From an uncultured Anaerolineaceae bacterium (GTDB lineage: Bacteria > Chloroflexota > Anaerolineae > Anaerolineales > Anaerolineaceae), in NCBI GenBank assembly GCA_937897615.1, contig CALCNO010000180.1:1-48312 (forward strand): DNA of 48,312 nt, in the 5' to 3' direction. This document shows, piece after piece, positions 1 to 8,047 of the stretch (its first letter is position 1; each line of letters starts with the position of its first letter). Position numbers and translations under genes: made by a program. A model generated the notes under the pieces. The model saw only the letters and a program-made list of their open reading frames with translations. It did not search any database and was not told where the DNA came from.

Positions 1-467
<467 letters not shown>

Positions 468-488
468 GAGTTTACCCTCGTGCTTTCC

Positions 489-2750
489 TTAGAATCCCTG
501 GCTCATATCCACTGAGCCTCTTCCCTTGAACAACTTGTTGATCACCAGATTGACCACGGCAATAGCGATCATTACAAAGATGATGATCACGGTAGAATAA
601 GCGGCTGCAATGCTCACACCGCCCTGCTCCCACTCGCTCAAAATTGAGGCCGTGACAATGCGCCATTTGGCGCTGACAAGGAAGATGATCGCCGACAGGC
701 TGGTCATGTGGCGGGTAAAGCTAAAGATCAGCCCTGCCAGCAGCGCCGGCAGGATCATCGGCAGTGTCACCTTGCGGAAGGTGTAACCCGCGTCTGCCCC
801 CAGGATGTTGGAAGCCTCTTCAATCGATGGGTCAATTTGCTGAAGCGAAGCAATGCCAGAACGCACCGAGGCAGGCAGGCTGCGCACGATGAAGGCCGCC
901 ATGATGATATAAGCGCCGCCCACCATCGCAAAGGGAACACCGGTGAAAAAGAGAGCGCAAGGCACTGCCAGAGACAAAACGCCGATGAATACGCGATGGA
1001 CGCCCTTTTTGGCTCCCTGCAGCAGCAATGTGCTCACAAAAATAAGCAAAATCGCCAGCAGGGCCGGGGTAGGCTGCACCAGCACCTTGACATGATCTGA
1101 TAGCTGGAAGATCGCATTGCTCCAGAATCCCCGATCCAGTGAGCGGCTAAAATCTGCGATTGGTTTGGCAATGGCAATTGCCCAATTAGTAGACATTACA
1201 TAAACGCCAACAAGGGCCATCACAAGTGCCCTCACAAACTTCCGTTGAACTGCGAGTTCATAAAGGGCAACAACCAGAGTGATCCCCCCTAAGAAGAAAT
1301 ACATTTCGCGAGTCTCAAATTTGGAGAGCAACACCCCCAGAGCGGTGGCCGCAACCAGGATGATGATGCGCTCCAGCGGTTTGCGCCCAAGCGTCTGCGC
1401 CAGAAAAATGGCGAGAACCGCATACACGACAACCGCAATACCGAGCGGCGGCTTATTGAAGGACATGACAAAGCCAATGCCCAGAATGGTGCCGGGAACT
1501 GCACCGCCCAGGTTGGAGGTGAAGTCCAGAGCATCTTTGCCGCTGAACTTTTTGCGCACCACCAGCCAGGCGATAATCATCCCCAGAAAGGCCGCCACCG
1601 GGGTCGCCATCACGCTGAGGAAGGTAGTATCCAAAATGGCCTCAATACCGCGGGTAATGGTCATGTTCCAGTGCTTCAGGGTTGGCGTAAAATCCACCCC
1701 CCAGGCAGTGCTGAACGAGCCGTAGATGATCGTTCCGTACAAAAGCAGAATGAAGGCGATCATCAGGTAGGTAAGGATATTGATCGTCCAGCGAATGAAG
1801 GGGTCTTTTTCGGAAATTTGCGCCCCGGCCGGCTTACCGGTAACCGAGATGTATGTACGCCGGTTTACATAATAACGCTGGACGAGGAATATCACCAGCG
1901 TTGGAATGATCAGGATCAACGAGAGCGCAGAGGCCTTTTGGTAATTGTATTCACCAATGACCGCCATAAATATCTGCGCCGAAAGAACCGTTTTGTTGCC
2001 CGCAATAAACAGCGGGTTGCCAAGATCGGCCAGCGATTCCACGAACAGCAAAAGGAACGAACCGGCGATCCCTGGCACGAGCAATGGCAGCGTCACCGTG
2101 CGGAAGAGGTGGAACCTGCCGGCGCCCATACTGGCGGCGGCCTCCTCCATCGCCGGATTCAACCGCTCCAACATTGCTTTCAGGATCAAGTAGGCCACTG
2201 AAAAGAAGGTGATGGTTTGCACGATCACCAGGCCGTCTAGGCCATAGATGTCGTTCATCCCTTTTACAAACTCGATTCCCAGTAACTTCCGGGTAATCAG
2301 GCCGTTTCTGCCAAAGAGCAGGATCATACTCAGGGCCAGCGCAAATGGCGGCGAAACAGTTGGCAGCAATGCCAGCCAGTGCACAATCTTTTTTCCGGGG
2401 ATTTTGCAGCGCACTACGGCATAAGCAAAAATGAACCCCACCAGTGTTCCGGCGGTTGCCGTCAGCAGCCCCATCAACATTGTGTCGGTAAACGAGCGCC
2501 ACAACGCGGGAGCATAGTAAGGATCAAAGTATCTGGCAAAAAACGTGATGTCCCAATGGTCTTCCTTGTTGACAAACCCGCCGCTTATGGCTTTGATCAG
2601 CGGAAAAGCCACAAAGATGAGGATAAAAATGGCGGAAAGGAGCAGGCTTGCCAGTAAAACCGGGTCTCTGCCAATGAGAGAAAACTCGCGAATCCGCCGA
2701 ATGAATCCACGGTCTTGTTTTTCTGGAGACTGGGTAGCTTCTGCATTCAT
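489..2750 (-). CDS. ABC transporter permease, fused double-domain FbpB type with inserted membrane module
   Basis: Inner-membrane channel subunit with two binding-protein-dependent permease domains in one chain, as in FbpB/SfuB. Two EAA loops are visible, EEAAASMGAG near residue 202 and EEASNILGAD near residue 644, both followed by a TLP motif. At about 753 residues it is some 200 longer than the usual 520-560. The excess falls inside the second permease domain: after LGGAVPGTILGIG a stretch of about 165 residues with several hydrophobic segments intervenes before IMAAFIVRSLP. ATG at 2750 is preferred because GGAG sits eight bases upstream; a TTG at 2765 would add five residues. It lies between the binding-protein and ATPase genes. 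Substrate is inferred. Confidence 0.93.
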   Translation of the reverse strand: MNAEATQSPEKQDRGFIRRIREFSLIGRDPVLLASLLLSAIFILIFVAFPLIKAISGGFVNKEDHWDITFFARYFDPYYAPALWRSFTDTMLMGLLTATAGTLVGFIFAYAVVRCKIPGKKIVHWLALLPTVSPPFALALSMILLFGRNGLITRKLLGIEFVKGMNDIYGLDGLVIVQTITFFSVAYLILKAMLERLNPAMEEAAASMGAGRFHLFRTVTLPLLVPGIAGSFLLLFVESLADLGNPLFIAGNKTVLSAQIFMAVIGEYNYQKASALSLILIIPTLVIFLVQRYYVNRRTYISVTGKPAGAQISEKDPFIRWTINILTYLMIAFILLLYGTIIYGSFSTAWGVDFTPTLKHWNMTITRGIEAILDTTFLSVMATPVAAFLGMIIAWLVVRKKFSGKDALDFTSNLGGAVPGTILGIGFVMSFNKPPLGIAVVVYAVLAIFLAQTLGRKPLERIIILVAATALGVLLSKFETREMYFFLGGITLVVALYELAVQRKFVRALVMALVGVYVMSTNWAIAIAKPIADFSRSLDRGFWSNAIFQLSDHVKVLVQPTPALLAILLIFVSTLLLQGAKKGVHRVFIGVLSLAVPCALFFTGVPFAMVGGAYIIMAAFIVRSLPASVRSGIASLQQIDPSIEEASNILGADAGYTFRKVTLPMILPALLAGLIFSFTRHMTSLSAIIFLVSAKWRIVTASILSEWEQGGVSIAAAYSTVIIIFVMIAIAVVNLVINKLFKGRGSVDMSQGF

Positions 2751-2770
2751 TCGCTTGTACTCCAAAAATA

Positions 2771-2805
2771 GAAAATCTGGACGGCAAGGTGCCGTCCAGA
2801 TTTTC
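2771..2805 (-). promoter_or_regulatory. 15-bp perfect stem-loop between binding-protein and permease genes
   Basis: Arms 2771-2785 and 2791-2805 are perfectly complementary with a 5-base loop, and on the minus strand the hairpin is followed by TATTTTT. It begins eight bases after the binding-protein stop and lies just before the permease start. It can act as a leaky terminator or as a 3' stabiliser of the binding-protein mRNA, giving excess binding protein over permease. The structure is seen; the role is inferred. Confidence 0.8.
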
Positions 2806-2813
2806 AGCTAAGT

Positions 2814-3932
2814 TTATTGCTTGAGGTTCTCAGCGTTGGCAATTTCGTTGGTGAACTTCTCAACGAATGCCTTCTTGTTCTCACCGCACCACTGGAAGTT
2901 GTAGTTGATCAACTTGGCATCCATCAGTTCCGGATGAGAAAGCTCAACACCGTTGATGGTGGGAGCCTGGTAGGCATGGTATTTGGGCCCAAGGGACTGA
3001 CCCTCCGGGGTGAGTTCCCAGTCGTACCACAACTTGGCAGCCTGCATGTGAACTGCACCCTTGATGATGGCCATACCGCCGATTTCATAGCCGGTGCCTT
3101 CCGCGGGGAAGGTCAGTTTAAGCGGCAGTTTGTTGTTCTCGATCTCGTTGACGGTATCGTGAGAAAACACAATTGCCACTGCGGCTTCGCCCTGGCCAAC
3201 GAACTTGGCAGGGGCAGCGCCACTCTTGGTGAACTGAGCCATCTGGGCTGCGTATTGCTTCAGATATTCCCAGCCGGCATCTTCGCCGCGGATCTGAAGA
3301 ACGGTGCACAGCGCGGTGTAAGAAGTTCCGGAGGTTGAGGGGTGAGCAACCATCACCTGGCCGGCAAACTCGGGTTTGAGCAGGTCATCCCAGGATGTGG
3401 GGGCCTCAACGCCGGGGTGAGCGGCAAGCCAATCGGTGTTAGTGGCGAACCCAAGGGTGCCCACATACACACCCGCCCAGTAATGATCGGGGTCAAGCAT
3501 CAGGGCAGCATCGCGGATGTTGGCTTCATTCGGAGACGCATACTGCTCCAACAATCCGGCTTCCTTGGCCGCAACAAAACTATCGATCGGGCCACCCCAC
3601 CAGATATCGAAGGTGGGGGCATCCTTCTCGGCTTCCAGGCGGGCCAACGCTTCACCGGCAGACATGCGGACATAGTTGACGGTGATGCCATACTTGGCCT
3701 CAAACTCCTGCTTCATGCCCTGGCACCACTCTTCCTGTGGCGTGCAAAGGACATTAAGCTCGGTGTCCGTAATCACAAGCTCGGTCGGTGCTTCGGTAGG
3801 CGCCTCGGTTGCAACTACGGCCTCTGTCGTCGCAGCAGCAGGTTCGGTGGCTGCTGGTTTGGGCTGGCATGCGGTAAAAACAAACATTGCCAGTACAAGG
3901 ATTGTTACGACGAGCAAACTTGCCTTCTTCAT
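2814..3932 (-). CDS. ABC transporter substrate-binding lipoprotein, iron(III) (FbpA-like) type
   Basis: Extracytoplasmic solute receptor of the importer. The N terminus is a lipoprotein signal (MKKASLLVV... ending FTAC, Cys 22), followed by a Thr/Glu/Ala/Pro tether and a bacterial extracellular solute-binding domain with FDIWWGGP and the segment around VAIVFSHDTVNEIE. The length of 372 residues is normal for the family. ATG at 3932 is chosen because GAGGAGG lies just upstream and the signal peptide begins there; longer in-frame extensions lack a signal. It is the first gene of a three-gene operon transcribed leftward from the promoter at 3984-4013. The tether contains a 14-residue string also found in the unrelated binding protein at 39790-40851. 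Iron as ligand is an inference. Confidence 0.92.
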   Translation of the reverse strand: MKKASLLVVTILVLAMFVFTACQPKPAATEPAAATTEAVVATEAPTEAPTELVITDTELNVLCTPQEEWCQGMKQEFEAKYGITVNYVRMSAGEALARLEAEKDAPTFDIWWGGPIDSFVAAKEAGLLEQYASPNEANIRDAALMLDPDHYWAGVYVGTLGFATNTDWLAAHPGVEAPTSWDDLLKPEFAGQVMVAHPSTSGTSYTALCTVLQIRGEDAGWEYLKQYAAQMAQFTKSGAAPAKFVGQGEAAVAIVFSHDTVNEIENNKLPLKLTFPAEGTGYEIGGMAIIKGAVHMQAAKLWYDWELTPEGQSLGPKYHAYQAPTINGVELSHPELMDAKLINYNFQWCGENKKAFVEKFTNEIANAENLKQ

Positions 3933-3983
3933 GATTCTTTCCTCCTCTGAAAGATTTGGACTCAAGACGAGTACCAATAAATC

Positions 3984-4013
3984 ATTATCCGGGTTTTTGA
4001 AGAGAAAAGTCAA
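3984..4013 (-). promoter_or_regulatory. Sigma-70-type promoter of the iron-type ABC operon
   Basis: On the minus strand TTGACT (4008-4013) and GATAAT (3984-3989) are separated by 18 bases. The predicted start near 3977 leaves a leader of about 45 bases before the SD of the binding-protein gene. No obvious Fur or DtxR box is visible. Confidence 0.6.
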
Positions 4014-4173
4014 GTCAAATAACACCCAAAATACTTTAAAAAAGTCATAAGGGAATTCCGAAAGAGAAAAAGACGGCAAAGCCTCAATTGCTTTCCGCAA
4101 AAGAAATCACCACCTTTTGTGCTTCAAAAAAGCTTACCTGTTGGGCTTGAAAAGCGGTAGGGACATGGAATGC
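4014..4173. other. Gene-free part of the 3933-4279 interval
   Basis: No credible gene here. The only structure is a bulged 8-bp hairpin (4074-4082 with 4090-4097), followed on the minus strand by TCTTTTTCTC, which could be a second, weaker terminator behind the inositol-phosphate synthase gene. The small open frames across this interval lack ribosome sites and family features. Confidence 0.4.
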
Positions 4174-4214
4174 AAAAAGAACCTGAAACTTAAGAAAAAG
4201 CTTCAGGTTCTTTT
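4174..4214 (-). terminator. Intrinsic terminator of the inositol-phosphate synthase gene
   Basis: A 13-bp perfect stem (4175-4187 with 4202-4214) with a 14-base loop is followed on the minus strand by a short T-run. It lies about 65 bases past the stop codon of the gene to its right. Confidence 0.75.
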
Positions 4215-4279
4215 GAGCAAAATCGGGGGTTTAGCGCGGTGGGAGCAAATAAAGTACTGCTCCGCGGCTCTTTATTTAT

Positions 4280-5374
4280 CTATTCCTCTTTCCACTCTTT
4301 GCCGAGAATGAAGGCCTCGGTCATCTCCCGGCAAATCTCATCCTTGAATTGCTTTGGCGGGGTCTTCATGAAATAAGAAGCCGGGGCATACAAGGGGCCG
4401 GCAGTTCCACGATCCAGCGCCAGCTTAACACAGCGCACCGCGTCGATGATCACACCGGCAGAGTTCGGCGAGTCCCATACTTCCAGTTTGGCTTCCAGGT
4501 TCAAGGGCACATTGCCAAAGGTCGTGCCCTCCATGCGCAGGTAGCACCATTTGCGGTCGGTGAGCCAGGGAACATAATCGCTTGGCCCTACATGGACATC
4601 ATCCGGATTCATTTTATATGGAAGCATTGAGGTAACTGCACCGGTCTTGGAAATCTTCTTGGATTCCAGGCGTTCGCGCTCCAGCATATTCATGAAGTCG
4701 GTATTTCCGCCGAAATTGAGCTGGTAGGTGTGGTCAAGCAGAACACCGCGATCAACAAACAGGCTGGTCAGGATGCGGTGCAAAATGGTGGCGCCCAGCT
4801 GGCTCTTGATGTCGTCGCCAATGATTGGCAGGCCGGCATCCAGAAAGCGTTTGCCCCAGTACTCAGACGAAGCGATAAAAACAGGGATGGCGTTCACCAT
4901 GCCGCAGCCCGCTTCCAGAATCTGCTCCACGTACCATTTGGTTGCCATCTCGGAACCTACCGGCAGGTAGTTGATGACCACATCGGTGCCGGTATCTTTG
5001 AGGATTTTGACAATGTCCGCCGTAGGCCCGGGAGCCTTTTTAAGGATCTGCGAGAGATACTTTCCCAACCCGTCGTGGGTCATCCCGCGCACAACGGGGA
5101 TATCCAGCCTGGGAACATCGCAAAACTTGTAAGTATTGTTGGGATAGGCAAAAATGGCTTCTGAAAGATCCTTCCCCACTTTTGTATCGACCACATCAAT
5201 TGCAGCCGAAAACTCAATATCGCTAATGTGATACCCGCCCAAGTTCACGTGCATCAACCCCGGAACCCGATCCGTGTCTTTGGCATCCTTGTAGAATTGA
5301 ACGCCCTGAACAAATGAGGATGCACAATTGCCAACGCCGATAATTGCTACCCTTACCTTTTTTCGTGTGTCCAT
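4280..5374 (-). CDS. ino1: myo-inositol-1-phosphate synthase, actinobacterial/archaeal type
   Basis: Converts glucose 6-phosphate to 1L-myo-inositol 1-phosphate with bound NAD, the entry step to inositol lipids and inositol-containing solutes. The protein of 364 residues has the NAD-binding GVGNCASS near residue 14 and the blocks LPVGSE, NAIPVFIAS, GDDIKSQLGAT, NMLERERLESKKISK and VWDSPNSAGVIIDAVR, which closely resemble the mycobacterial enzyme from memory. ATG at 5374 is supported by AAGGAG eight bases upstream; an upstream extension in frame has no conserved sequence. It is monocistronic, with a terminator behind it and a -10-like TATAAT (5406-5411) before it. The assignment is firm; the downstream product (phosphatidylinositol or a compatible solute) cannot be told here. 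Confidence 0.95.
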   Translation of the reverse strand: MDTRKKVRVAIIGVGNCASSFVQGVQFYKDAKDTDRVPGLMHVNLGGYHISDIEFSAAIDVVDTKVGKDLSEAIFAYPNNTYKFCDVPRLDIPVVRGMTHDGLGKYLSQILKKAPGPTADIVKILKDTGTDVVINYLPVGSEMATKWYVEQILEAGCGMVNAIPVFIASSEYWGKRFLDAGLPIIGDDIKSQLGATILHRILTSLFVDRGVLLDHTYQLNFGGNTDFMNMLERERLESKKISKTGAVTSMLPYKMNPDDVHVGPSDYVPWLTDRKWCYLRMEGTTFGNVPLNLEAKLEVWDSPNSAGVIIDAVRCVKLALDRGTAGPLYAPASYFMKTPPKQFKDEICREMTEAFILGKEWKEE

Positions 5375-5405
5375 GAAACACTCCTTTGTCGCCGATATAC
5401 CCACA

Positions 5406-5411
5406 ATTATA
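5406..5411 (-). promoter_or_regulatory. Probable -10 box of ino1
   Basis: A perfect TATAAT on the minus strand, 32 bases before the ino1 start codon. No good -35 hexamer is seen at the expected distance. Confidence 0.4.
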
Positions 5412-5539
5412 GTGACTATGACCTGCATTGCAGCGTCCTGGCTGCGAGCATTAACCAAACCTTAACAATTCGACAGAACCGCTAGCGTACCCCACAGCTA
5501 CCCGGCGATTTCTCCCATCAGGCAACTCGCAAATTCTCA

Positions 5540-5571
5540 GGTCAAAAGTATAATTGCCCAATCACTTGACC
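5540..5571 (+). promoter_or_regulatory. -10 box flanked by a GGTCAA/TTGACC inverted pair
   Basis: TATAAT at 5549-5554 precedes the gene starting at 5586. It is bracketed by GGTCAA (5540-5545) and TTGACC (5566-5571), a 6-bp inverted pair 20 bases apart that could be an operator or chance. No clear -35 is seen. Confidence 0.35.
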
Positions 5572-5585
5572 AAAAGAGGATTTTT

Positions 5586-6518
5586 ATGGATAGCTGGCAG
5601 CGTGTGGCGTATGGGGGATGGGATCATTGTTTCTGCTTTGAAGACACCCACCTGAAGATGATTGTGACCGCTGACGTAGGTCCGCGCGTAATCTTCTTTG
5701 GCAGGGCCGGTGGCAAAAACCTGTTCTTTGAAAATCAGGAGGAGATCGGCACCAGCGGAAGCGACCACTGGGTGATGTACGGCGGGCATCGTTTCTGGGC
5801 GGCTCCGGAATCTAAAACGCGCACCTACGTTGCCGACAACTTCCCCGTTGTGGTTGAAATTGATAACCGGCTGCTCAAAGCGCAGGCTTCCGTAGAACCC
5901 TGCGGCTTGCAAAAAACGCTGTCCATTGAGCCAGCAGCCGCCGGCGACCTCGTCCGCGTGGTACACAGCCTCACCAACGCCGGAGAACGCGCCATCGAGG
6001 TGGCGCCCTGGGGGTTAAGCGTCATGCGCGCGGGAGGCACCGCCGTCATACCGCTGACGCCAAAAGCCTCTCACAGCGATTTGCTCACCCCCACTCTTTC
6101 TTTTGCCCACTGGGGATACACCAACCTCACCGATCAGCGCTGGGGGTGGGGCGATTCCTTTTTATTCCTCAGGCAGGATGCGCACATCCCCTACCCGCAA
6201 AAGATCGGGGTGCACAGCGGGCAAGATTGGGCCGGGTATCTCAACAATGGAACCTTATTCGTCAAGTTTGCGCCATTTAAGCCAACTGCCCAGTACCCGG
6301 ACTTTGGCAGCCATTTTGAGTTTTTCACCAACGATCTGTTTCTTGAATTGGAATCTCTGGGTGCGCTGGCCAGGCTAGAACCAGGCCAGCAAATGGAGCA
6401 CGTGGAGTACTGGTCGCTCCACAGCGATCTCAAAACCGTGATTTCCGAGGAGGAAATCCGGCAGAATGTGCTCCCGCTTGTTGAGAATGACCGCCTTTCA
6501 ATCCCGGGCGGCAGTTAA
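5586..6518 (+). CDS. Uncharacterised galactose-mutarotase-like protein
   Basis: A soluble protein of 310 residues without signal peptide. The pattern resembles DUF4380/aldose-epimerase-like beta-sandwich proteins: an early CFCFEDTHLKMIVTADVGPRVI segment, YGGHRFWAAPE near residue 65, and a carbohydrate-type core with IEVAPWGLSVMRAGGTAVIPL near residue 138. A role in sugar binding or anomer interconversion is plausible from the fold and from the sugar kinase converging on it, but no catalytic His/Glu pair can be assigned with confidence. The start is ATG 5586 with GAGG just upstream. Its stop lies two bases from the stop of the opposing kinase gene. Confidence 0.75.
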   Translation: MDSWQRVAYGGWDHCFCFEDTHLKMIVTADVGPRVIFFGRAGGKNLFFENQEEIGTSGSDHWVMYGGHRFWAAPESKTRTYVADNFPVVVEIDNRLLKAQASVEPCGLQKTLSIEPAAAGDLVRVVHSLTNAGERAIEVAPWGLSVMRAGGTAVIPLTPKASHSDLLTPTLSFAHWGYTNLTDQRWGWGDSFLFLRQDAHIPYPQKIGVHSGQDWAGYLNNGTLFVKFAPFKPTAQYPDFGSHFEFFTNDLFLELESLGALARLEPGQQMEHVEYWSLHSDLKTVISEEEIRQNVLPLVENDRLSIPGGS

Positions 6519-6520
6519 GA

Positions 6521-7447
6521 TCAGGAACGCGCCAGCGAAAGTGCCCCCACCAACCCCACCTGGTCGCCAAGTTTTGCCAGGGCGATCTCAAAATGCTTGA
6601 GGTACGCAGGCGTAAAGACCCCCTCTTTGAGTGCTTTTCGCAGCGGGTTCATCAACAGGTCGCCGGCTTTGGTTACGCCTCCGCCCAGCACCACAATGGT
6701 AGGCTCAAACAGGAGCAGCATATCCGCAATTGCCTGGCCCAGGAACCTGCCGGCCTGCTCAAAAGCCTGCTGCGCCAGTGCATCGCCCTGCTGCGCCGCA
6801 ACGGTCACGTCCTTTGCCGTAAGCGCTTCTCCGAGGCCTGCCAGTGAACTGGCCGTGCCGGCTGCCAGTTGGCGCTTTACAAAGTTGGCGATCCCCGTAC
6901 CGGAAGATACTGCCTCCAAATGCCCACGCTTGCCGCAGCCGCACATGGGGCCATCCGGCCACACGGTGATATGCCCCACCTCGGCGGCAATGCCGTGCGG
7001 GCCAACCAGCATGCGGTCATTAATGATGATGCCGCCGCCAATACCGGTGCTGATGGTCAGGTAGATCAGGTCGTGGTGCCCAACCCCGGCGCCATACTTC
7101 CACTCTCCCAGTCCGGCCAGGTTTGCATCGTTCCCCAGGCGCGTCTCTGTCCTGAATTTTTGCTCAATCATCGATCCCAGCGGAAATTCCACCCAACCGC
7201 TGATATTGGGCGCATAATAAACGATGCCGGTCTTGGGATCAAGCGGGCCGGCCACGCCAGCCGCAATACACTTTACCCGGTCATCCTTCGGCCATACAGA
7301 TGCGATCAACCCCAGCAAAAGCTCCTCGGGTTTTTCATGCCCCTGGTGAGTGGAGATGGTCTTGTGGGCCACCGGGGCTAACCCTTCTTCAGGGTAAACC
7401 GCTGCCCGCAACTGGGTGCCGCCAATATCAATCGCGATGTATTTCAT
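6521..7447 (-). CDS. ROK-family sugar kinase (glucokinase-like)
   Basis: Phosphorylates a hexose with ATP; glucose is the likeliest substrate, though N-acetylmannosamine or fructose kinases share the fold. The N-terminal phosphate loop is DIGGTQLRAA (from residue 7). The nucleotide/sugar region includes NDANLAGLGEWKYGAG and TISTGIGGGI, and the ROK zinc motif is CGCGKRGHLEA near residue 146. The usual final Cys (CxCGxxGC) is His here, a substitution I believe occurs elsewhere in the family. Length of 308 residues is typical. The SD AAGGA precedes ATG 7447, and an extended -10 box lies at 7481-7489. Confidence 0.92.
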   Translation of the reverse strand: MKYIAIDIGGTQLRAAVYPEEGLAPVAHKTISTHQGHEKPEELLLGLIASVWPKDDRVKCIAAGVAGPLDPKTGIVYYAPNISGWVEFPLGSMIEQKFRTETRLGNDANLAGLGEWKYGAGVGHHDLIYLTISTGIGGGIIINDRMLVGPHGIAAEVGHITVWPDGPMCGCGKRGHLEAVSSGTGIANFVKRQLAAGTASSLAGLGEALTAKDVTVAAQQGDALAQQAFEQAGRFLGQAIADMLLLFEPTIVVLGGGVTKAGDLLMNPLRKALKEGVFTPAYLKHFEIALAKLGDQVGLVGALSLARS

Positions 7448-7480
7448 ACTCTGTCCTTGTTTAAGGAGTTTTCATCTGGT

Positions 7481-7489
7481 ATTGTATCA
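7481..7489 (-). promoter_or_regulatory. Extended -10 promoter element of the ROK kinase gene
   Basis: The minus strand reads TGATACAAT, the TGn-TAnAAT extended -10 form, 33 bases before the start codon. The surrounding 14 bases TTTGATACAATACC recur before the LuxR-type gene at 47135. Confidence 0.45.
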
Positions 7490-7554
7490 AATGTTGCTAG
7501 CGGGTGTGCTAAAATCACAGGGACAAGGAATTCACCTGAGCAGCTTAGGTTATC

Positions 7555-7582
7555 TTGCCGCGGAGCAAAAACGTGTTATAAT
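7555..7582 (+). promoter_or_regulatory. Promoter of rplS
   Basis: TTGCCG (7555-7560), a 16-base spacer and TATAAT (7577-7582) with an upstream TG at 7574-7575, so also an extended -10. The transcript would start near 7590 and carry a small GCCGC/GCGGC hairpin (7593-7605) before the ribosome site. Confidence 0.65.
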
Positions 7583-7633
7583 CTCACTTCGCGCCGCGTA
7601 GCGGCATGAAAATTTTGCAGCAAGGGTAAAAAG

Positions 7634-7981
7634 ATGAGTGACTTAATTAAAGCATTTGAAGCTCCCGCCAATCCGAATATCCCGGAACTCCGCAGCGGTG
7701 ATTCCGTCAGCGTTCACGTAAAAATCAAGGAAGGCAACCGCGAGCGTATCCAGGAATTCAAAGGGATCGTGCTCTACATGCACAATCGCGGCAATGATTC
7801 CACCTTTACCGTTCGCCGCGTTGCTGCAAACGGCATCGGCGTGGAACGCACCTTCCTGCTGCGCTCGCCCCGCATCGACAAAGTCGTTGTTGAGCGCCAC
7901 GGCAAAGTGCGCCGCTCGCGCCTGTACTTCCTGCGCGGCCGCTCTGGCAAGAGTGCCCGCCTTAAACAGAAGTTCAGTTAA
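7634..7981 (+). CDS. rplS: 50S ribosomal protein L19
   Basis: Large-subunit ribosomal protein at the 30S/50S interface. The 115-residue product has the family segments IPELRSGDSVSVHVKIKEG, FKGIVLYMHNRG, FTVRRVAANGIGVERTF and the basic C-terminal HGKVRRSRLYFLRGRSGKSARL. AAGGGT precedes ATG 7634. It has its own promoter and a strong terminator directly behind it, so it is largely transcribed alone. In many bacteria rplS follows trmD and rimM; that linkage is absent here. Confidence 0.98.
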   Translation: MSDLIKAFEAPANPNIPELRSGDSVSVHVKIKEGNRERIQEFKGIVLYMHNRGNDSTFTVRRVAANGIGVERTFLLRSPRIDKVVVERHGKVRRSRLYFLRGRSGKSARLKQKFS

Positions 7982-8002
7982 TCTACCCGATAGTGATATC
8001 AT

Positions 8003-8041
8003 CAGGGTGCAGCCAGTCAGGCCGCACCCTGTTTGATTTTT
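8003..8041 (+). terminator. Intrinsic terminator of rplS, abutting the next start codon
   Basis: CAGGGTGC (8003-8010) pairs with GCACCCTG (8024-8031); after one mismatch GCC/GGC pairs inside, and the stem is followed by TTTGATTTTT. The T-run ends six bases before ATG 8048. Confidence 0.85.
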
Positions 8042-8047
8042 GAGGCC

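Noticed and set aside
4117..4311. Small frame in the 3933-4279 gap
   Set aside because: It runs through the terminator hairpin of ino1 and into its 3' end; no SD and no conserved features.
8033..8047. TTG start for the amidotransferase-like gene
   Set aside because: It lies inside the T-rich tail of the rplS terminator, has no SD, and adds only five unconserved residues.
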